Below, in pieces: positions 1-5,384 of a stretch of DNA of 6,389 nucleotides. The stretch spans positions 1 to 6,389 of the forward strand of contig CAIYSH010000041.1 of the NCBI GenBank assembly GCA_903928755.1, in the 5' to 3' direction. This DNA is from an uncultured Alphaproteobacteria bacterium. Its GTDB lineage: Bacteria; Pseudomonadota; Alphaproteobacteria; Caulobacterales; Caulobacteraceae. The notes under the pieces are model-generated. The model saw nothing but the letters and a program-made list of their open reading frames with translations. It searched no databases and was not told where the DNA came from. The translations under genes and the position numbers were made by a program. Every line of letters starts with the position of its first letter. The first letter of the stretch is position 1.

Positions 1-173
1 ACTGGCAAACTCCAGAGCACGCCACCCAGCACATCGCTCGGCCAATGCGCTCCGACCCACATTCGTCCAAATCCTGTTACCGCCACGATGAGCGTCGTGG
101 TCGCAGAGGCAACAGCCTTGACTCGCGTGCTCCGACCCCTGCTCATGACCCAGGCCAGGCCGCCACAAATCAG
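1..173 (-). other. C-terminal PAP2-superfamily phosphatase fragment joined in frame to the receptor plug
   Basis: Residues 272-328 of the chimeric frame do not look like a TonB receptor. They contain a hydrophobic stretch (LICGGLAWVM), a basic loop (SRGRSTRVK), a second hydrophobic stretch (ATTTLIVAVTGFG) and then GRMWVGAHWPSDVLGG. The last matches the third conserved PAP2 motif, [S/G]R-x5-H-x3-D, with the histidine and aspartate spaced correctly. If the PAP2 PSGH motif originally sat just before TAGAV, 41 residues would separate it from the motif-3 arginine, within the family's usual 31-54. By hand count about 67% of these 57 codons end in G/C, against about 83% of the first 58 codons of the dehydrogenase at 3015. 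The tail also uses CGA, GGA, GTA and ACA freely. PAP2 enzymes are membrane phosphatases acting on lipid or isoprenoid phosphates. This piece lacks motifs 1 and 2 and cannot be active alone. Confidence 0.75.
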
Positions 174-986
174 TACGGCACCGGCCGTATTTCCACGCCC
201 GAACAGGGTGCCCTGGGGACCGCGCAAGACTTCGACCCGCCCGATATCATAGGGACGGACATCGGGCGTGATGACCGAGAACGAGGTCAGGGGCAGATCA
301 TCCAGATAGATGGCGACAAGCTTCTGCTCGCCACTGCTGCTGGTGCCGTTGGAGGTCTGGATGCCCCGCACCACGAATTTGTTGAAGTTCGAGCCGCCAG
401 TGGCGATCACGCCAGGCACGGTGCGGGTCAGGTCTTCGTAGTTTTCAATGCCCCGGGCTTCGAGATCCTTGCCGCTGACGGCCGTAATGCTCTGGGGAAT
501 GTCCTGGACGGACTCGGCCCGCTTGGTGGCGGTGACGATCAGTTCCTCAATGACCACAGGCTTGCTGTCGGCGGCCAGGGCGTTTTGAGTCCCTATAAGG
601 CCGAAAACCAGGGCCGAGGCTCCAGCAAACAGGCCAGTTCTGGTATTGCGAGTCATGTCATTCTCCCCGTTTTCAACGGACCGCGAGACCGTAATGACCC
701 CGCTTGCCGTCACTTCACCGGTGAGAGACGTGCCCTGAAGCATGATCTTCAGGGCCTCCGGAATCGTGCGTCGTCCTCTGACGGGGTGTATTCCCCCCTT
801 TCGCGCCAGTTCATAGGGAAACAGAAGCGGAGCGCCGCACTGTTCAGCCAGAGCCCCAAGGGCCGGGCCGAGCGTGCCCTCCGTGATCCGCAGATTGCAG
901 ACCGGACCTGTGGTTCCGGCCTCCGCCCCGCCACTGACGGCGAGCACTGTGCCGGCCACGAGGCAAGCTGCAGTCCTGGCGCGCAC
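1..986 (-). CDS. STN-domain TonB-dependent receptor, N-terminal part, running in frame into a PAP2-phosphatase-like tail (partial, chimeric)
   Basis: An outer-membrane receptor that would take up a ligand using TonB energy and signal through FecR. The frame reads 328 residues from a GTG at 986 and leaves the window open. That start has AAGGA seven bases upstream and gives a signal peptide at about residues 1-23 (hydrophobic core TAACLVAGTVLAVSG). An STN domain follows at about 29-102. A second signal-like segment lies at 111-139, beginning MTRNTRTG and ending NALAAD. The TonB-box region EELIVTATKR is at 147-156, then plug features: DIPQSITAVSG, VVRGIQ, AIYLDD and VEVLRGPQGTLFGRG up to about 265. 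Normal receptors continue as GGAxNxxTK and then a barrel of several hundred residues. Here, after TAGAV (267-271), the protein becomes PAP2-like with R308-x5-H314-x3-D318. It lies downstream of a sigma/FecR pair, as in fec-type systems. The receptor identity of residues 1-271 is secure. Whether the gene is real as written is doubtful. Confidence 0.85.
   Translation of the reverse strand, partial: MRARTAACLVAGTVLAVSGGAEAGTTGPVCNLRITEGTLGPALGALAEQCGAPLLFPYELARKGGIHPVRGRRTIPEALKIMLQGTSLTGEVTASGVITVSRSVENGENDMTRNTRTGLFAGASALVFGLIGTQNALAADSKPVVIEELIVTATKRAESVQDIPQSITAVSGKDLEARGIENYEDLTRTVPGVIATGGSNFNKFVVRGIQTSNGTSSSGEQKLVAIYLDDLPLTSFSVITPDVRPYDIGRVEVLRGPQGTLFGRGNTAGAVLICGGLAWVMSRGRSTRVKAVASATTTLIVAVTGFGRMWVGAHWPSDVLGGVLWSLP
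654..668 (-). promoter_or_regulatory. Internal Shine-Dalgarno and ATG start inside the receptor frame
   Basis: On the minus strand GGGGAG (668-663) sits six bases before an ATG at 656-654. This is a better ribosome site than that of many genes here. The ATG opens a typical signal peptide (MTRNTRTGLFAGASALVFGL, with cleavage likely near NALAA|D) directly ahead of the TonB box. It is in the same frame as the upstream STN start at 986 (330 bases apart) with no stop between them. The receptor could therefore be made both with and without the STN domain. Alternatively, the STN part is a former separate small gene fused by loss of its stop. Confidence 0.5.
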
Positions 987-1166
987 GCGGCGATCCTTCT
1001 TCCCTAATCTCTGGCGCGACGATGGACGCAACGATTCCGCCTGGTCACCGGCCTGAGGGGATAGGACAGGTGAAGTTGGGAAATCCTCCAGTGCCCCTGT
1101 GCCTTGTGTGACGTTTTTTTGTCCCGGATGCAAATGGGGGGCCTTTGCAATCATGGACGGCGGAAC
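987..1166. other. Intergenic region between FecR-type regulator and receptor
   Basis: This 180-nt gap contains no credible gene. It holds a candidate ECF promoter (1061-1089), the AAGGA ribosome site of the receptor (998-994) and a small inverted repeat, TGCAAA (1129-1134) and TTTGCA (1144-1149), around a G-rich 9-nt centre just after the FecR stop. A run of seven T (1114-1120) lies on the plus strand. On the transcribed minus strand it reads as A, so it does not make the repeat a terminator. Confidence 0.6.
1061..1089 (-). promoter_or_regulatory. Candidate FecI-type ECF sigma promoter for the receptor
   Basis: Reading the minus strand, GGAGGA (1089-1084), a 17-base spacer and TCCTAT (1066-1061) resemble the E. 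coli fecA promoter as I recall it (GGAAAT, 17 bases, TCCTTT). The match is 3/6 at -35 and 5/6 at -10, with the same spacing and the same preceding TG. It would start transcription near 1054 and leave a leader of roughly 65-70 bases before the GTG at 986. The position is exactly where a receptor promoter driven by the neighbouring sigma factor is expected. This is a by-eye match only. Confidence 0.35.
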
Positions 1167-2204
1167 CTAGAGGGCCCCTGAAAGCCTGACATGCTTGTCA
1201 TCCAGCCGCTCGACATGCACGCCGAAGCCGGATTCCAGCGCCTCCAGCATGGGGTCGACCTCTCCGACCTTGAAATAGCCACCGATCTTGAGGCTGTTGA
1301 GGGCCGGATCGGCAATTTCGATCCGGACATCGGTATAACGGCTGACATCGGCCACCACGCTGGGCAGGTTTTCGCCGTTGAAGACCAGCATGCCCTGTCG
1401 CCAGGCCAGCTTTCTCGAAACTTCAGGGGGGGCCAGGTCAACATGTTCGATCAGGGTGGCCCGCTCGAGGACGGCCAGCTCGGTTGCCCCCTGACCCGCC
1501 GAAACGGTGGTCAGGGTCCTGCGTGGCAGGGCCGCGACCCGATCGAGGGAGGTCGAAGCCAGGGGATGCTCGATGGAGGCCAGTTCGACCTTGCCCTTGG
1601 TGACCGTGACCTCGACCCTGTCTCCGCTCAGGCGCACCACAAAGGCGGTGCCCACCGCCCGGACCACATCCTGCCGGGCATAGACTGAAAACGGCCGCTT
1701 CCGGTTGGGCGCCACTTCGAAAAAGGCCTCGCCCCTGAGCAGGCGCAGGTCCCGGGCGCGGGCCGAATAGCGGACCTCGACCTTGCTGTTGGTGTTCAGC
1801 TGGATGCTGGAGCCATCGTCGAGGTTTACCGTCCTCTGGCCACCGACCGCCGTGTCATAGACCTCGGTGCGGGGCAGGAGCTGCAGGCCCGACACGGCAA
1901 CCAGGCCGGTCAGGATCACCCCTGCGGCGGCAAGACCGGCAATCCACCGGTTGGTGCCGACGGCTGCGGTGCGGGGGTTCACGATCGCCGGTGCCCGTCC
2001 TGCCAGGGAATCAAGCTCCGACCACAGGCCGGCCAGCCGGTCTGCGGCCAGGCGATGCTGTGGGCTCAGGGCCTTCCAGGCCGCGAAGCCGGCCAGATCC
2101 GCCTCGGATACCCTGTCCCGGTCCAGACGCGCGATCCATCCTGCAGCCTGGGCCTCAAGGGTTGCCGGATCCACCAGGCGGATGATGTTGTCGCGATCAG
2201 ACAT
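1167..2204 (-). CDS. FecR-family anti-sigma factor / transmembrane signal transducer
   Basis: A 345-residue inner-membrane regulator that holds its partner sigma factor in check and relays the signal from the receptor's STN domain. Residues 1-70 form the cytoplasmic anti-sigma domain (DUF4880-like, with AGWIARLDRD and FAAWKALSPQHRLAADRLAGLW). One membrane helix follows at about 87-106 (RWIAGLAAAGVILTGLVAVS). The periplasmic FecR domain at about 116-210 shows VGGQRTVNLDDGSSIQLNTNS, LLRGEAFFEVA, PFSVYA and VRAVGTAFVVR. A C-terminal DUF4974-like signalling domain spans about 272-343 (VFNGENLPSVVADVSRYTDV). The ATG at 2204 is chosen because the protein then begins right at the family's N-terminus and overlaps the sigma stop by 8 nt, implying translational coupling. 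AGGG lies ten bases upstream, a weak ribosome site. An in-frame ATG at 2255 would sit deep in the sigma gene and is less likely. Length and domain order are normal. Confidence 0.93.
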   Translation of the reverse strand: MSDRDNIIRLVDPATLEAQAAGWIARLDRDRVSEADLAGFAAWKALSPQHRLAADRLAGLWSELDSLAGRAPAIVNPRTAAVGTNRWIAGLAAAGVILTGLVAVSGLQLLPRTEVYDTAVGGQRTVNLDDGSSIQLNTNSKVEVRYSARARDLRLLRGEAFFEVAPNRKRPFSVYARQDVVRAVGTAFVVRLSGDRVEVTVTKGKVELASIEHPLASTSLDRVAALPRRTLTTVSAGQGATELAVLERATLIEHVDLAPPEVSRKLAWRQGMLVFNGENLPSVVADVSRYTDVRIEIADPALNSLKIGGYFKVGEVDPMLEALESGFGVHVERLDDKHVRLSGAL

Positions 2205-2784
2205 CCGAACCGGACCCTGCTGCCGTCCCGTATCGCGGCGCATCCCTGGACACATGCCCCGTCAGGGGGGCGGCTCCGACCTCGTAGCCGCGAAGCCGCA
2301 GATATTCGCTGCACTTCAGCAGGCCGGTTGCCAGATGCTTTTCCACCGTGCTGACGGAAAGCCCCAGCTGCCGGGCGACGTCCTTCTGGGACAGGCCTTC
2401 AACCTTGCGCAGCACAAAGACCCGCCGGCACTGGGGCGGCAGGGCGGCGATCGCTTCTGCAAAGACTGCCATTTTCCGTCGACCTTCGACCATGTCCTCG
2501 GCTGTGACCTGGCCTCCTGCACCTAAGACCGATGGATCGGGATAATCCTCCATATAACTCGTGGTCCGATAGGACATGCGATCCCGCTCATTGAGGGCGA
2601 GGTTCCTGGCTATGCGGTAGAGGAAGGCCCGGGGGCTGATGACATCGCGTCCGGATTCGGCAAAAGCCCGCAGGAAGGTTTCCTGCGCCAGATCATCAAT
2701 GTCCTGAGACCGGGAAAAAAAGCGTGACAGGTATCGCTTGATGCCCCGCTCGTTTTCCAGAAAGGCCATCAGGATCTTCGACAT
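2197..2784 (-). CDS. ECF RNA polymerase sigma factor, FecI type
   Basis: A 195-residue extracytoplasmic-function sigma factor expected to direct RNA polymerase to the downstream receptor promoter under control of the adjacent FecR protein. Region 2 covers about residues 7-75, with DIDDLAQETFLRAF (the -10 recognition and core-binding helix) and SPRAFLYRIARNLALNERDR. Region 4 covers about 108-162, with ALPPQCRRVFVLRKVEGLSQ and the helix-turn-helix DVARQLGLSVSTVEKHLATG, typical of FecI-like factors. A polar tail of about 30 residues follows. The ATG at 2784 puts region 2 near the N-terminus as in the family. An open frame extends upstream to an ATG at 2979, but those residues are Pro/Arg/Gln-rich and unlike a sigma factor. 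An ATG at 2769 is an alternative. The ribosome site is weak. The stop overlaps the FecR start by 8 nt (shared ATGTCTGA). No AT-rich Fur-like box was seen upstream. Confidence 0.93.
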   Translation of the reverse strand: MSKILMAFLENERGIKRYLSRFFSRSQDIDDLAQETFLRAFAESGRDVISPRAFLYRIARNLALNERDRMSYRTTSYMEDYPDPSVLGAGGQVTAEDMVEGRRKMAVFAEAIAALPPQCRRVFVLRKVEGLSQKDVARQLGLSVSTVEKHLATGLLKCSEYLRLRGYEVGAAPLTGHVSRDAPRYGTAAGSGSDV

Positions 2785-2835
2785 CAAGTGGTCCGTCGCT
2801 CCGTTTGGGGCCTTGAGGGCGGATTGAGACCTGCT

Positions 2836-2864
2836 TTGGTAGGCGCACTGTTGCGGTCTGTAAA
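2836..2864 (-). promoter_or_regulatory. Weak sigma70-like promoter candidate for the sigma/FecR genes
   Basis: On the minus strand TTTACA (2864-2859), 17 bases and TACCAA (2841-2836) lie about 50 bases before the sigma start. The -35 is one base from TTGACA, but the -10 matches TATAAT at only three positions. In GC-rich DNA such matches arise by chance, so this is a placeholder rather than a firm call. Confidence 0.2.
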
Positions 2865-2900
2865 CGTGTGGCCGGCCGGGTCCTCCGGTCTGCGCCGTCA

Positions 2901-2925
2901 GGCCCGGATACCGGTGGCCAGGCCA
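2901..2925. repeat. Overlapping inverted repeats in the divergent intergenic region, possible operator
   Basis: Positions 2901-2919 form an imperfect dyad: GGCCCGG, ATA centre, CCGgtGGCC with a two-base bulge. It overlaps a perfect 11-base palindrome TGGCCAGGCCA at 2915-2925. It lies midway between the divergent starts at 2784 and 3015, where a regulator acting on both operons could bind. The sequence is all GC-type arms, so chance is a serious alternative and no known operator is recognised. Confidence 0.2.
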
Positions 2926-2952
2926 ATTGCGCGGCGTCGTGGCGACAGACGG

Positions 2953-2981
2953 TTGAAATCTGCGGCCACTGACCCTCATAT
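2953..2981 (+). promoter_or_regulatory. Sigma70-like promoter candidate for the acyl-CoA dehydrogenase operon
   Basis: TTGAAA (2953-2958), a 17-base spacer and TCATAT (2976-2981) lie about 35 bases before the first dehydrogenase start. The -35 matches TTGACA at five of six positions and the -10 matches TATAAT at three. It sits in the locally most AT-rich part of the intergenic region. The gene's ribosome site is strong: GGGAGGG ends seven bases before ATG 3015. Confidence 0.3.
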
Positions 2982-3014
2982 CCCCCCAATCAAAAGGCGC
3001 GGGAGGGTATCGTC

Positions 3015-4223
3015 ATGCAGACCGTTGATCCGAAGGACCTGGCGGCGTTCGAAGCCGATGCCGACGCCTGGTTTAAGGAAAACGTGGTCCGGGATCCGGG
3101 CTTCATGCTGCCACTGACCTTCATGGAGGTCGGGACAGACCAGCAGTTCAACTTCCTCCGGGACTGGCAGAACAAGGTCTATGACGCCGGCTATCTCGGC
3201 GCGGCCTGGCCAAAGGCCTATGGCGGCGGCGGCCTGCACCAGGACTTCCAGAACGCGGCCACCCGCGCCATGCGCCGCCACCATGGTCCGATCATGCTCA
3301 ACGCCATTGGCCTGAACTGGACCGGACCCCTGCTGCTCGACATGGGGTCAGAGACGCACAAGATGGCGCATCTGAAGGGTATCCTCTCAGCGGAAGACAT
3401 CTGGTGCCAGGGCTTTTCCGAGCCGGGTAACGGGTCAGACCTGGGCAATGCCCAGACCCGGGCCGTGCGGGATGGTGATCACTATGTGGTCAATGGCTCG
3501 AAGATCTGGACCACCCTGGGCCGTTACGCCAAATACATGATCCTGCTGGCCCGCACCGACGCGAATACGCCCAAGAAATATGATGGCCTCAGTTTCTTCC
3601 TGGCCCCCATGAAGATCCCCGGGGTCGAAACCAATCCGATCAGGAAGCTCACAGGAGAGCATGGCTTCACCCAGACCTTCTTCACCGATGCCCGCATTCC
3701 GGCGACCGGCCTCATGGGCGTCGAGGGCGGTGGCTGGAAGGTGGCCATGCGGACCCTGGAATTCGAACGGGGGGCCCGTGGCGGTCAGGCCGGCGGCTAT
3801 GTGGCGGTGGGCAGCAATGCCTTTGATGTCCTTGACCTTGCCCGGCGCATGACCCGATCGGGCAAGCCGGTTCTGGAGGACCCCCAGGTTGCTGACCAGA
3901 TGGTGGAGTTCCTGATGGAGATCCAGGCCCTCTCCCTCAATGGCCAGAGGACACAGGTTCCGAATCTGGTGGCCGACCACCCCCAGGGCATTCCCCTGGC
4001 ATCCAAGTTGATGGGCACGGAAATGTCCCGGCGGCTCAATGAATTTGCCATCCGCCTGACCGGGGCACGGGGGGCTTACTATGTGGGCGAGTCCGAAGCC
4101 GTGGATCAGGGCATCTGGGCCAGGGCCTATCTGAATTCCTTCTCGGCAACCATCGGCGGGGGCACCTCACAGATCCAGGCCAATATTGTCGGCGAGCATG
4201 TGCTCGGCCTGCCGAAGTCCTGA
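3015..4223 (+). CDS. Acyl-CoA dehydrogenase, catalytic (large-type) subunit
   Basis: A 402-residue FAD enzyme that oxidises an acyl-CoA to the 2,3-enoyl-CoA. The N-terminal helical domain runs to about 125 (FLRDWQNKVYDAGYLGAAWP, then KAYGGGG). The middle beta domain contains DIWCQGFSEPGNGSDLGNAQ and VVNGSKIWTT (about 128-167). The C-terminal helical domain starts near 240 and ends with ATIGGGTSQIQANIVGEHVL. The glutamate at the position used by medium-chain enzymes (YEGT) is replaced by G382. E251, in TLEFERG of the first C-terminal helix, is well placed to be the base, as in isovaleryl- and long-chain-type enzymes. The ATG at 3015 follows a GGGAGGG ribosome site. The next gene, also a dehydrogenase subunit, starts 14 nt after the stop. 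This arrangement suggests a two-subunit enzyme of the kind known for steroid side-chain (FadE28/FadE29) or dicarboxylic (PimC/PimD) substrates. The actual substrate cannot be read from the sequence. Confidence 0.93.
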   Translation: MQTVDPKDLAAFEADADAWFKENVVRDPGFMLPLTFMEVGTDQQFNFLRDWQNKVYDAGYLGAAWPKAYGGGGLHQDFQNAATRAMRRHHGPIMLNAIGLNWTGPLLLDMGSETHKMAHLKGILSAEDIWCQGFSEPGNGSDLGNAQTRAVRDGDHYVVNGSKIWTTLGRYAKYMILLARTDANTPKKYDGLSFFLAPMKIPGVETNPIRKLTGEHGFTQTFFTDARIPATGLMGVEGGGWKVAMRTLEFERGARGGQAGGYVAVGSNAFDVLDLARRMTRSGKPVLEDPQVADQMVEFLMEIQALSLNGQRTQVPNLVADHPQGIPLASKLMGTEMSRRLNEFAIRLTGARGAYYVGESEAVDQGIWARAYLNSFSATIGGGTSQIQANIVGEHVLGLPKS

Positions 4224-4237
4224 AGGGAAACCTAACC

Positions 4238-5362
4238 ATGCAAGATCTCGGACGGATCGGATTTTCCGAAGACCAGGCCGTCATGCTGGATGTGGCCACA
4301 GACTTCTGTTTGCAGCGCTCACCGGTGTCCACCATTCGCCGCTTGATGGAAGACGAGTTGGGTCATGATCCCGCTGTCTGGAAAGAGATGGGCGAACTCG
4401 GCTGGCTGGGGGTCGCCATTCCCGAGGCCTTTGGAGGCTCAGGGCTCAGCCTTGCCGAAGTGGTGCCGATGGTCGAGCAGATGGGGCGTCGGCTGATGTC
4501 GGGGCCGTTCATTTCGACGACCCTGGCCGCCCAGGCCCTGGTGGTTGGCGGCACCGAGGCCCAGAAGCTGGCCATCCTGCCCAGGCTGGCCGAGGGCACG
4601 GCGGCGACCGTGGCCCTGGCTGAACCTGATTTCGACTGGGAACCTGATACGGTTGCCTGTCAGGCCCAGGATGCCGGAGACGGAAGCCTGATCCTGTCTG
4701 GCCGCAAGGTTCTGGTGGGAGATGCCGGTCTGGCCAGCTGGATCATAGCTTCGGTGCGCTATCGGAATTCGCCCGCCCTGGTCCTGATCGCCCGGTCCGC
4801 CCTGCCGGACGCGGCCCTGCGTCGGGAGACCGTGATTGATGAGACCCGCCGGTCCTTCGCCCTGGACCTGGACGGTGTAAAGGTTGCGAAGGACGACCTG
4901 CTCGATCTGGACCTTGCCGGGACCACTCTGATGCACCTGCATCTGGCAGCCAATCTGCTTGGGGCCGCCGACATGGTCGGCGGCACCCAGTCCTGCATTG
5001 ACTATACGGTGGACTACCTCAAGACCCGGACCCAGTTCGGCAGGCTGATCGGGTCCTATCAGGCCCTCAAGCACCCCATTGTCGATGCCTACTGCAAATA
5101 CGAGCAGGCCCGGTCCCACCTCTATGCGGCCGCCAACTGCTTTGGCGAACAGGGGGTCGGCGAAATTGCCGTCCGCATGGCCAAGGCAGCCGCCGACAAG
5201 GCTTACAGTTTTGCCGCTGACCGGGCGATCCAGTTCCATGGCGGCTTCGGCTTTACCTATGACTGCGATGCCCAGCTCTATCGCCGGCGGGCGATCTGGC
5301 ACGCGGCCAATCATGGGGATGCCGGTTTCCACAAGGCCAAGCTGGCCAAGCTGCTTTTCTAG
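4238..5362 (+). CDS. Acyl-CoA dehydrogenase, partner (small-type, likely non-catalytic) subunit
   Basis: A 374-residue acyl-CoA dehydrogenase homologue. The N-terminal helical domain (about 1-122) includes ELGWLGVAIPEAFGGSGLSL. A reduced middle domain (about 123-225) has ATVALAEPDFDW in place of the usual T/S-E-P-x-G-x-G-S-D motif. The C-terminal domain carries RTQFGRLIGSYQALKHPIVD (264-283), the conserved flavin-region motif, and IQFHGGFGFTYDCDAQLYRR (331-350). The helix that normally bears a glutamate base (TTLMHLHLAANLLGAADM, about 229-246) has none, and no C-terminal YEGT-like loop is present. This protein therefore probably has no base of its own and pairs with the upstream subunit to complete FAD binding, as in alpha2beta2 dehydrogenases. 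AAGGGA overlaps the upstream stop, nine bases before the ATG. The gene is co-transcribed with its neighbours: 14 nt after the first subunit and 22 nt before the ligase. Confidence 0.92.
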   Translation: MQDLGRIGFSEDQAVMLDVATDFCLQRSPVSTIRRLMEDELGHDPAVWKEMGELGWLGVAIPEAFGGSGLSLAEVVPMVEQMGRRLMSGPFISTTLAAQALVVGGTEAQKLAILPRLAEGTAATVALAEPDFDWEPDTVACQAQDAGDGSLILSGRKVLVGDAGLASWIIASVRYRNSPALVLIARSALPDAALRRETVIDETRRSFALDLDGVKVAKDDLLDLDLAGTTLMHLHLAANLLGAADMVGGTQSCIDYTVDYLKTRTQFGRLIGSYQALKHPIVDAYCKYEQARSHLYAAANCFGEQGVGEIAVRMAKAAADKAYSFAADRAIQFHGGFGFTYDCDAQLYRRRAIWHAANHGDAGFHKAKLAKLLF

Positions 5363-5384
5363 ATTACGCAAGGTAAGAATTCCC

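Noticed and set aside
45..1007. A 320-codon open frame on the plus strand
   Set aside because: It lies antisense to the STN/plug frame, whose domains are clearly recognisable. Its own translation shows no domain, and long antisense frames are expected in GC-rich coding DNA.
1111..1150. T-run and nearby inverted repeat as a rho-independent terminator
   Set aside because: The T-run is on the plus strand, where no gene ends, and it precedes rather than follows the repeat. On the minus strand it is an A-run, and the stem is only six base pairs with a nine-base loop.
2205..2255. Upstream in-frame ATG adding 17 residues to the FecR protein
   Set aside because: It would overlap the sigma gene by about 60 bases and adds an Arg/Gln-rich stretch not typical of the family. 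The ATG at 2204 gives the usual N-terminus.
2854..2892. Direct repeat CGGTCTG twice, 32 bases apart
   Set aside because: A seven-base repeat in about 230 bases of GC-rich DNA is easily due to chance, and the flanks do not match.
2785..2979. N-terminal extension of the sigma factor by 65 residues
   Set aside because: Its composition is low-quality (Pro, Arg, Gln, Ser) with no sigma features, and it covers the region that must hold the divergent promoters. The start at 2784 fits the family length.
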